Shown one piece after another: positions 57,901 through 64,000 of a stretch of 64,000 nucleotides of DNA. The DNA comes from Streptomyces niveus. GTDB lineage: Bacteria > Actinomycetota > Actinomycetes > Streptomycetales > Streptomycetaceae. The position numbers were made by a program, and so were the translations under genes. The notes beneath the pieces were generated by a model that was given only the letters and a program-made list of their open reading frames with translations, was not told the origin of the DNA and did no database searches. The DNA is taken from positions 4,402,001 through 4,466,000 of the forward strand of contig NZ_CP018047.1 in the NCBI RefSeq assembly GCF_002009175.1, read 5' to 3'. How positions within the stretch are numbered: position 1 is the stretch's first letter; every line of letters starts with the position of its first letter.

Positions 57901-58338
57901 ATGCCTGACCTATCCCACGGCGACGACGCGGCCGCCGTGAACGCACTCCGCTCGGCCGTCATGCGGCTGGGCCGGCGCCTCAAACACCAGCGCGTCGACG
58001 AGTCGCTGAGCCCGACCGAGATGTCGGTGCTCGGCACCCTCGCCCGCTGCGGCTCGGCCACACCCGGTGAGCTGGCCCGCAAGGAGCACGTACAGCCGCC
58101 GTCGATGACCCGGATCGTCGCCCTGCTCGAAGCCAAGGGACTGGTCCGGCTGGAGCCGCACCCCGACGACCGCCGCCAGAAGGTGGTCACGTCGACCGAG
58201 CGGGCCGAAGCCATGCTCGAAGAGAGCCGCCGTAAGCGGAACGCCTGGCTGACCGCCGTGGCCGAGGGCCTGGACGAGGACGAATGGTCCAAGCTCCGCG
58301 CCGCCGCCCCGGTGCTGGAGAAGCTCGCGCACCTGTAG
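57901..58338 (+). CDS. MarR family transcriptional regulator
   Basis: 145 residues. The winged helix (about 40-105) reads LSPTEMSVLGTLARCGSATP, GELARKEHVQPPSMTRIVAL, LEAKGLVRLEPHPDDRRQKV, with the DDRR wing typical of MarR. Terminal helices form the dimer. It is followed 57 bases later by an MFS gene on the same strand, so it probably represses that gene and itself in response to a small-molecule ligand. Confidence 0.93.
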   Translation: MPDLSHGDDAAAVNALRSAVMRLGRRLKHQRVDESLSPTEMSVLGTLARCGSATPGELARKEHVQPPSMTRIVALLEAKGLVRLEPHPDDRRQKVVTSTERAEAMLEESRRKRNAWLTAVAEGLDEDEWSKLRAAAPVLEKLAHL

Positions 58339-58395
58339 CCGACCCGTAGCCGCCCGCCAGAAGCACGTCGTCCACGCCGAGGAGGCGAACCAACT

Positions 58396-59757
58396 TTGAG
58401 TACGGGATCCGGAGCAGACTCCGCCCCCGCACCGAACACCCCCAACCCCATTGAACGGACCGAACAGACCGAACAGCCCCGCACGAGCATGTTCAGCTCG
58501 CTGAAGATCCGTAACTACCGGCTCTTCGCCACCGGACAGGTCGTGTCGAACACCGGCACCTGGATGCAGCGCATCGCCCAGGACTGGCTGGTGCTCACCC
58601 TCACCGGATCCTCCACGGCCGTCGGTATCACCACGGCCCTCCAATTCCTGCCGATGCTGCTCTTCGGCCTCTACGGCGGCGTCATCGCCGACCGGTGCAA
58701 CAAGCGCACCCTGCTGCTCGGCACCCAGGCCGCGATGGGAGTCACCGGCCTCGCGCTCGCGGCGCTCACCCTCAGCGGTCAGGTCCAGGTCTGGCATGTG
58801 TACGCCACGGCCTTCGTACTCGGCCTGGTCACGGTGGTCGACAACCCGGCGCGGCAGTCGTTCGTGCACGAGATGGTCGGCCCGGACCAGCTCCGTAACG
58901 CAGTCAGCCTGAACTCCGCCAACTTCCAGTCCGCCCGGCTCGTGGGCCCGGCCGTCGCCGGTGTGCTGATCACCGCCGTCGGCAGCGGCTACGCCTTCCT
59001 GCTCAACGGACTGTCGTTCATCGCCCCGCTCACAGCCCTGCTGCTGATGCGCAACTCCGAGCTGCTGAAGGTCGAACGCACCCCGCGCGGCAAGGGCCAG
59101 CTGCGCGAGGGGCTGCGTTACGTCGCGGGGAAGCCCGAACTGATCTGGCCGATCGTGCTCGTCGGCTTCATCGGCACCTTCGGCTTCAACTTCCCGATCT
59201 GGCTGTCCGCCTTCGCGACCGACGTCTACCACGCCGACGCAGGTACGTACGGCCTGCTCAACACCCTGATGGCGACCGGCTCCCTGATCGGCGCCCTGCT
59301 CGCGGCCCGCCGGGGCACCTCCCGGATGCGGCTGCTGGTCGCGGCGGCGGTCCTCTTCGGTGTGCTGGAGATCGTGACCGCGTTCGCGCCGACGTTCTGG
59401 CTCTTCGCGGCGCTGCTCGTGCCGGTCGGCATGTGCGGCCTGACGGTCAACGTCACGGCCAACTCCAGCATCCAGATGACCACGGACCCGGCCATGCGCG
59501 GCCGGGTGATGGCCCTGTTCATGATGGTCTTCACGGGCGGTACGCCACTGGGCGCCCCGATCGTCGGCTGGGTCACCGACACCTACGGCGCCAGGGTCGG
59601 CTTCGCCTCCGGCGGCGCGGTCGCCGCGCTGGCGGCGGTGGGCGTGGGCGTGATGCTCGCCCGGGTGGGCGGCCTCCGCGTCAAGATCGACCTGCGCCGT
59701 GGCCACCGCCACGTGACCTTCGTCCAACGGAAACAGCCACTGGCGACGGCGGCGTGA
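58396..59757 (+). CDS. MFS transporter, regulated by MarR (EntS-like)
   Basis: 453 residues from TTG 58396, which has AGGAGG about 10 bases upstream. A Pro/Glu-rich cytoplasmic start is followed by FSSLKIRNYRLFATGQVVSN, TGTWMQRIAQDWLVLTLTGS, GITTALQFLPMLLFGLYGGV, typical of the MFS_3/EntS-like group (TWMQ-AQ-WLV). Twelve helices; substrates of this group include siderophores and drugs. The MarR gene directly upstream suggests export induced by its own substrate. Confidence 0.88.
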   Translation: MSTGSGADSAPAPNTPNPIERTEQTEQPRTSMFSSLKIRNYRLFATGQVVSNTGTWMQRIAQDWLVLTLTGSSTAVGITTALQFLPMLLFGLYGGVIADRCNKRTLLLGTQAAMGVTGLALAALTLSGQVQVWHVYATAFVLGLVTVVDNPARQSFVHEMVGPDQLRNAVSLNSANFQSARLVGPAVAGVLITAVGSGYAFLLNGLSFIAPLTALLLMRNSELLKVERTPRGKGQLREGLRYVAGKPELIWPIVLVGFIGTFGFNFPIWLSAFATDVYHADAGTYGLLNTLMATGSLIGALLAARRGTSRMRLLVAAAVLFGVLEIVTAFAPTFWLFAALLVPVGMCGLTVNVTANSSIQMTTDPAMRGRVMALFMMVFTGGTPLGAPIVGWVTDTYGARVGFASGGAVAALAAVGVGVMLARVGGLRVKIDLRRGHRHVTFVQRKQPLATAA

Positions 59758-59832
59758 GCGACGGCGCCAGCTCGCCCGCTCGCCCGTTCACCCGGATGGT
59801 TCGCGGGAGCGGGCGGGGCGGCCGGGCGGAGG

Positions 59833-60435
59833 TCAGCCGCGCGGGAACTCGTCGGTCTTGAGAGTCAGCCCGACGACGGTGTCCTTGAGCTTGATCTCCT
59901 CGCCGAAGTCGACGGTCCGATCGACGCCGTACTCGTCCTTCTTCGGTTCGGTGAAGACGCGACAGCGGCCGACGTACGGATCGACGACGAGGTAGACGGG
60001 CACGCCGGCGGTCGCGTAGGCGGCCTTCTTCGGGCCGTAGTCGTTGAGGGCGGTCGACTTGGAGATCACCTCTGCCACCAACTCGATGTCCTCGTAGTCC
60101 CAGAGGCCCTTCGCGTTCTTCACGGCCTCGCCGGACAGCGCGACGACATCGCAGGCGAAGCCGTTGAGGTGCCCGGGAAAGTCGAAGCGGACATCGGACT
60201 TGACCCGGCTGCGCGCGTACCCGGAAGCCCGCAGTTGGTCGTAGATGTCCGCGATGATCTCCCAATGGGTGTCCCGTTGCGGCGACATGAAGACGTTCCC
60301 CCCGACGATCTCGGCCTTGTATCCCTCGGGGACGGGCAACTGCTCAAGCCACTCGAACATCCTGTCCAGAGTCAGCTTGTCTTTTCCGTCGCTCTCGTCG
60401 GCCATGGCGATCCTGTCGGTCTCTGCGACGGTCAT
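59833..60435 (-). CDS. Uma2 family endonuclease-like protein
   Basis: 200 residues from ATG 60435 (GGGGAGGAG upstream). The Uma2 fold (PD-(D/E)XK superfamily) shows VEIVGGNVFMSP-like YKAEIVGGNVFMSPQRDTHW, SDVRFDFPGHLNGFACDVVA, IELVAEVISKSTALNDYGPK and AAYATAGVPVYLVVDPYVGR. These proteins are widespread in multicellular bacteria; most have no known target, and enzymatic activity has rarely been tested. It stands alone, divergent from thpR. Confidence 0.9.
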   Translation of the reverse strand: MTVAETDRIAMADESDGKDKLTLDRMFEWLEQLPVPEGYKAEIVGGNVFMSPQRDTHWEIIADIYDQLRASGYARSRVKSDVRFDFPGHLNGFACDVVALSGEAVKNAKGLWDYEDIELVAEVISKSTALNDYGPKKAAYATAGVPVYLVVDPYVGRCRVFTEPKKDEYGVDRTVDFGEEIKLKDTVVGLTLKTDEFPRG

Positions 60436-60533
60436 CGTGGCGCTCCTCCCCGCCGCCGTACGCAATTCGGCAGCCGCGCAGTACAACGATAACCACGGTG
60501 ACCGGGTCACGCCCGGCTGTCAGACTGGCCCGC

Positions 60534-61118
60534 ATGCGTCTCTTCGCCGCCGTGCTGCCGCCCGTCCACGCCGCCGACGAGCTCGCCGAGGTCGTCGACC
60601 GGCGGGTGCGGGGGCTGCCCGGGGCCGAGGGGATGCGGTGGACCGGGCGGGCGGGGTGGCACTTCACGCTCGCCTTCATGGGGGAGGTCGACGACGCGCT
60701 CGTGCCCGAGCTGACCGAGCGGCTGGAGCGTGCGGCGCACCGGACACAGGCGTTCTCGCTGCGCCTGCGCGGCGGCGGGCACTTCGGCGGGCGCGCGCTG
60801 TGGGCCGGTGCCGCCGGGGGCATCGCGGAGCTGCGGCGGCTCGCCGAACGCGCGGACGCCGCCGCGCGCCGGACCGGGCTGCCGATGGAGGAGCACAGGA
60901 GCTACCGGCCGCACCTCACGCTGGCCCGTACGCGGACCGAGACCGACCTGCGCCCCTACGCGGCCGCGCTCGACGGTTTCGAGGGCACGCCGTGGGAGGT
61001 CGGGGAGCTGGCGCTCGTACGGAGCCGGCTGCCCGTGGCCGGGGTGGCGGGGGAGCAGCCGCGGTACGAGACGCTGGTGCGCTGCCCCACCGCGAGGCCC
61101 GCCGTCGGCGGCCGTTAA
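60534..61118 (+). CDS. thpR: RNA 2',3'-cyclic phosphodiesterase
   Basis: 194 residues, normal for the family. The two HxTx motifs are HFTLAF (about 43-48) and HLTLAR (about 128-133), the defining catalytic pair of 2H phosphoesterases. MRLFAAVLPPVHAADELAEV at the start is diagnostic of ThpR/LigT. It opens 2',3'-cyclic phosphates on RNA ends. The ATG at 60534 is used. A 28-codon membrane peptide gene follows 9 bases after its stop. Confidence 0.92.
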   Translation: MRLFAAVLPPVHAADELAEVVDRRVRGLPGAEGMRWTGRAGWHFTLAFMGEVDDALVPELTERLERAAHRTQAFSLRLRGGGHFGGRALWAGAAGGIAELRRLAERADAAARRTGLPMEEHRSYRPHLTLARTRTETDLRPYAAALDGFEGTPWEVGELALVRSRLPVAGVAGEQPRYETLVRCPTARPAVGGR

Positions 61119-61127
61119 CCTCGACGC

Positions 61128-61214
61128 GTGGACCCCAAAACCCGGAACCGGATCATGGCCGCCGCGCTGGTGCTGATGTTCGTGATCGTCGCCGTGGCGG
61201 GAGCGGTCGGCTAG
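61128..61214 (+). CDS. 28-residue single-pass membrane peptide
   Basis: GTG start, encoding MDPKTRNRIMAAALVLMFVI then VAVAGAVG and stop. A charged N-terminus (KTRNR) precedes one hydrophobic helix of about 18 residues, so it should insert with its start in the cytoplasm. Codon third positions are nearly all G/C as in the neighbours, which argues for real coding. It lies 9 bases after thpR, and I recall near-identical peptides in other Streptomyces. Function is unknown. Confidence 0.7.
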   Translation: MDPKTRNRIMAAALVLMFVIVAVAGAVG

Positions 61215-61288
61215 CGACCGTCCCGGCGACCGTCAGAGGACGTTGACGCGAGGGCGCGGCCCGGAGGCCGCGCCCTCCCGAACCGGCA

Positions 61289-62272
61289 CTACCAGGCGAA
61301 CGCCTCCGGAGACGGCCCCGGACCGGGGAAGATCTCCTCCAGCGACGCCAGCACCTCGTCCGACAGCTCCAGCTCGACCCCGCGCAGCGCGGACTCCAGC
61401 TGCTCGGCCGTACGCGGGCCGACGATCGGGCCCGTCACGCCCGGACGCGTCAGCAGCCAGGCCAGAGCGGCCTCGCCCGGTTCGAGGCCGTGCTTGGCGA
61501 GCAGGTCCTCGTACGCCTGGACCTGCTCACGGATCTTGCTGTCCCTGAGCCGGTCGCTCGACCGCTTTCCGGTGCCGCCCTCGCGCTCCTTGCGGATCGC
61601 GCCGCCGAGGAGACCGCCCTGGAGCGGCGACCAGGGGATGACCCCGAGGCCGTACTCCCGCGCGGCGGGGATGACCTCCATCTCGGCGCGGCGCTCGGCG
61701 AGGTTGTACAGGCACTGCTCGCTGACCAGGCCGTACGAGCCCAGGCGATGCGCCGTCTCGTTGGTCTGGGCGATCTTCCAGCCGGGGAAATTGGACGAAC
61801 CGGCGTAGAGGATCTTGCCCTGCTGGATCAGGGTGTCGATCGCCTGCCAGATCTCCTCGACCGGGGTGTCACGGTCGATGTGGTGGAACTGGTAGAGATC
61901 GATGTGGTCGGTCTGGAGCCGCTTGAGGCTGGCGTCGACCGCGCGGCGGATGTTGAGGGCGGACAGCTTGTCGTGGTTGGGCCACGCGTCGCCCTCGGCC
62001 GCCATGTTGCCGTACACCTTGGTGGCGAGGACGACCTTGTCGCGACGGCCGCCGCCCTGCGCGAACCAGGTGCCGAGGATTTCCTCCGTACGGCCCTTGT
62101 TCTCGCCCCAGCCGTAGACGTTGGCCGTGTCGAAGAAGTTGATGCCTGCGCCGAGCGCGTCATCCATGATGGCGTGGCTGTCGGCCTCGTTGGTGTGGGG
62201 GCCGAAGTTCATGGTGCCGAGGACGAGTCGGCTGACTTTGAGTCCGGTGCGTCCGAGCTGCGTGTACTTCAT
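61289..62272 (-). CDS. Aldo/keto reductase
   Basis: 327 residues, the usual length. TIM-barrel AKR features: MKYTQLGRTGLKVSRLVLGT, MNFGPHTNEADSHAIMDDAL, FFDTANVYGWGENKGRTEEI (catalytic Asp and Tyr), DHIDLYQFHHIDRDTPVEEI and SGRGSS-like YAGSSNFPGWKIAQ, with a late VTGPIVGPRTAEQLESALRG for NADPH. It reduces carbonyls of unknown identity. It stands alone, with its promoter in 62273-62314. Confidence 0.92.
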   Translation of the reverse strand: MKYTQLGRTGLKVSRLVLGTMNFGPHTNEADSHAIMDDALGAGINFFDTANVYGWGENKGRTEEILGTWFAQGGGRRDKVVLATKVYGNMAAEGDAWPNHDKLSALNIRRAVDASLKRLQTDHIDLYQFHHIDRDTPVEEIWQAIDTLIQQGKILYAGSSNFPGWKIAQTNETAHRLGSYGLVSEQCLYNLAERRAEMEVIPAAREYGLGVIPWSPLQGGLLGGAIRKEREGGTGKRSSDRLRDSKIREQVQAYEDLLAKHGLEPGEAALAWLLTRPGVTGPIVGPRTAEQLESALRGVELELSDEVLASLEEIFPGPGPSPEAFAW

Positions 62273-62314
62273 GACTCAACAGCCAACGCCTTCGAGCGCG
62301 CTCGAAGCAAGGCC

Positions 62315-63328
62315 TCAACGGGTGTACCGGCCCCTGTCCGGCGCCGCGAACGCGTCGAGCGCGGCCAGTTGCTCGCGGCGCATCGTCGCGCTGCCCTTGT
62401 GGCCGGCGTCCTCAACGACGACCAGACGGGCGTCCGGCCAGGCGGCGGCCAGGTCCCAGGCGGTGCCGAGCGGGCCGGACAGGTCGTGTCTGCCGTGGAT
62501 CAGCACCCCCGGAATCCCCGCCAGCCGTCCCGCGTCGCGCAGCAGTGCGCCCTCCTCCAGCCAGGCGCCGTGGGAGAAGTAGTGCGCGCAGATCCGGACG
62601 AAGGCCTGGCGGTCGGCGGGGGGCCGGCCGCTGTACGGGTCGGCGGAGCCGTGCGGTTCCTGCGAGAGCACCGCGTCCTCCCAGGCGCACCAGTCGGCGG
62701 TGGCCCTGGCGCGTACGGCGGGGTCGGGGCTCTCGGTGAGGCGTGTGTACGAGGCGAGGAGGCCGGGGGTGTCCGGGTGGGCGTCCGGGTGCACGTCATC
62801 GGTCGGGGCGCCGGCCCGGAAGCGTGCCCACGCCTCGGGGAAGATCTGGCCGGCGCCCCGGTAGAGCCAGTCGATCTCGGAGCGGCGGGTGGTGGTGACA
62901 CTCGGGATGACGATCTCCGAGACGCGGTCCGGGTGCCGCTCGGCGTACGCGAGGATCAGCGTCGAGCCCCAGGAGCCGCCGTACAGAAGCCACTTGTCGA
63001 TCCCGAGGTGAGCGCGCAACCGCTCCATGTCGGCGAGGAGATGACCGGTGGTGTTGTGCCGCATGTCGGCGGCGGGGTCGCTCGCGTGCGGGGTGCTGCG
63101 TCCGCAGTTGCGCTGGTCGAAGAGGACGACGCGGTAGCGGTCGGGGTCGAAGTACCGCCGTGCGCGCGGGCTGCACCCGGAGCCGGGGCCGCCGTGCACG
63201 ACGAGCGCGGGCTTGCCGCCGGGGTTGCCGCAGACCTCCCAGTGGACGAGGTTGCCGTCGCCGACGTCGAGCATGCCGTGGTCGTATGGCTCGATCGGCG
63301 GATACAGCTCACCGGGCTCGCGGTCCAC
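62315..63328 (-). CDS. pip: Proline iminopeptidase
   Basis: 337 residues from GTG 63328 behind AAGGAG. An alpha/beta hydrolase of peptidase family S33: HGGPGSGCSP (oxyanion loop, about 45-54), DQRNCGRSTP, nucleophile Ser119 in GGSWGS, Asp in HGRHDLSGP, and His in DAGHKGS. The DQR-GRS and GGSWGS motifs identify prolyl aminopeptidases, which remove N-terminal proline from peptides. It is divergent from a zinc-ribbon gene. Confidence 0.93.
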   Translation of the reverse strand: MDREPGELYPPIEPYDHGMLDVGDGNLVHWEVCGNPGGKPALVVHGGPGSGCSPRARRYFDPDRYRVVLFDQRNCGRSTPHASDPAADMRHNTTGHLLADMERLRAHLGIDKWLLYGGSWGSTLILAYAERHPDRVSEIVIPSVTTTRRSEIDWLYRGAGQIFPEAWARFRAGAPTDDVHPDAHPDTPGLLASYTRLTESPDPAVRARATADWCAWEDAVLSQEPHGSADPYSGRPPADRQAFVRICAHYFSHGAWLEEGALLRDAGRLAGIPGVLIHGRHDLSGPLGTAWDLAAAWPDARLVVVEDAGHKGSATMRREQLAALDAFAAPDRGRYTR

Positions 63329-63412
63329 GAGGTGGTCTCCTTCATGTGGGTGGCGTACGGGGGGCTTACGTAGGGTTGAGGGCGACGGCGAGCGATGGGG
63401 AGGTGTGCGGCG

Positions 63413-63592
63413 ATGTCCCCCGATGGTGGTGGCGGTGACAGCGGTGACGCCCGTGACACCGGTGACGAGGTCGTGGAGGGCGGCGAACCGCCCTGCATGC
63501 TGGAGCTGGTCTGCGAGGAGTGCGGTCGTCTGAACGACGACCCCGAGTTGGTGAATTGCGGCAGGTGCGGAACGCCGCTGGGGCGCGAGTGA
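63413..63592 (+). CDS. Small zinc-ribbon protein
   Basis: 59 residues from ATG 63413 (GGAGG about 10 bases upstream; ATG 63395 would add 6). After an acidic Gly/Asp-rich start it reads MLELVCEECGRLNDDPELVN, CGRCGTPLGRE: two CxxC knuckles 15 residues apart, a zinc ribbon. Function is unknown; such peptides often bind nucleic acid or ribosomes. Confidence 0.75.
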   Translation: MSPDGGGGDSGDARDTGDEVVEGGEPPCMLELVCEECGRLNDDPELVNCGRCGTPLGRE

Positions 63593-63632
63593 CGCGTCGC
63601 GCGTGAGGGAGTTGCCGCCCGTGTAAGCCAAC

Positions 63633-64000
63633 TCACCGCCGTGTGAACGGATACGGTGCGCCCAGCCCCCACGCCTGGTGCATCGCGTCGGCGAACGCCC
63701 CGGCGAGCAGATGCTCACCCGAAGGGCCGGGGTGGGTTCCGTCATAGGTGTCGCGGTGGATGTCGTACGACGCGGGGCGCGAGGCCGGCAGCAGTGGGGA
63801 GGCCGCGTCGTCCAGGTCGGCGACCGCCTTGGCCAGCAGGTCGTTGAAGCGGTCGACCTCGGCGGCGAACTCCGGGTCGGTGTCCGCGCGCGTGTTGGGT
63901 ATGACCGGCAGCAGCACGATCCGCAACCGCGGATTGGCCGCCCGCGCCTCGGCGATGAACTCCCGTGCGTACAGCGCCGTTTGACCGCTGTCCGTATAGA
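63633..64000 (-). CDS. SGNH/GDSL-type hydrolase, N-terminal part missing
   Basis: Only the C-terminal ~122 residues are inside the window; the gene starts beyond base 64000. The visible part includes SGQTALYAREFIAEARAANP, RLRIVLLPVIPNTRADTDPE, VDRFNDLLAKAVADLDD, and YDGTHPGPSGEHLLAGAFAD, where DGTHPG carries the catalytic Asp and His of SGNH hydrolases. The N-terminal GDS-like Ser motif would be outside the window. Probably an esterase or acyl hydrolase. Confidence 0.85.
   Translation of the reverse strand, partial: YTDSGQTALYAREFIAEARAANPRLRIVLLPVIPNTRADTDPEFAAEVDRFNDLLAKAVADLDDAASPLLPASRPASYDIHRDTYDGTHPGPSGEHLLAGAFADAMHQAWGLGAPYPFTRR

Noticed and set aside
1..64000. tRNA or rRNA genes
   Set aside because: I saw no cloverleaf with a TTCGA-type T-loop and no conserved rRNA segments; a covariance-model scan would be needed to be certain.

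Overview
The window is 64 kb of very GC-rich chromosomal DNA whose genes are packed almost end to end. GTG starts, 4-base ATGA/GTGA overlaps and strong third-position GC are common, and the gene families are typical of actinomycetes: futalosine-route menaquinone genes, DasR- and CsoR-like sites, UTRA/GntR pairs, XPB-type helicase, DUF2530, DUF2771, DUF3027 and questin oxidase. It most likely comes from the core region of a Streptomyces (or close relative) chromosome. I see no rRNA, tRNA, insertion sequence, prophage or CRISPR array, and no complete secondary-metabolite cluster.

Layout. 1-4.8 kb: tail of groEL, then mixed membrane and exported proteins. 4.2-8.0 kb: murQ (N-acetylmuramic acid 6-phosphate etherase), its RpiR-type regulator, a MerR-type regulator with a clear palindromic operator, and two small conserved genes. 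8.0-11.3 kb: an intergenic array of short repeats, a drug-efflux MFS gene, and a YihY/BrkB membrane domain joined in frame to an HD hydrolase domain. 11.4-15.7 kb: a divergent Asp23/AmaP envelope locus; one arm has amaP, a DUF6286-like gene, a small membrane protein and asp23, and the other an ECF sigma factor, an Asp23-like protein carrying a zinc anti-sigma motif, and a third Asp23-like protein. 15.8-21.0 kb: a ThuA-domain exported protein, a copper P-type ATPase behind a CsoR-like box, cutC, and lspA. 21-30.3 kb: a HelD-like RNA polymerase-recycling helicase, a GT87-like mannosyltransferase, an XPB helicase, a VanZ protein with a histone-like tail, and the helicase-associated partner usually found with XPB.

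30.7-38.5 kb: an F420-type nitroreductase/hemerythrin fusion, membrane and exported proteins of unknown role, a ferric-siderophore ABC importer (ATPase plus two FecCD permeases, no binding protein in view), a HAD phosphatase and a cold-shock protein with a hairpin leader. 38.6-42.2 kb: a compact module of NUDIX hydrolase, SAH-hydrolase-like protein and HATPase protein, divergent from a UTRA-only protein and a complete GntR/UTRA regulator. 42.2-51.9 kb: questin oxidase-like gene, mqnD-mqnB, a DUF2771 lipoprotein, an MFS gene, DUF3027, a 115-bp tandem repeat and a large sacsin/Hsp90-like ATP-binding protein. 52-64 kb: an exported protein with a strong terminator, a CtpE-like P-type ATPase, DUF2530, an NCS2 purine permease, an orphan ribbon-helix-helix protein, a MarR-MFS pair, Uma2, ThpR, a 28-residue membrane peptide, an aldo/keto reductase, proline iminopeptidase, a zinc-ribbon protein and a truncated SGNH hydrolase.

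The most promising stretches for new biology are the Asp23/sigma locus, where an anti-sigma-like zinc motif sits on an Asp23 protein; the NUDIX/SAHH-like/HATPase/UTRA module, where the SAHH-like enzyme keeps some catalytic residues and loses others; and two repeat arrays built on one shared core, one of which has copied the 3' end of the neighbouring gene. All calls come from reading the sequence and recalled family knowledge; no database search was run.
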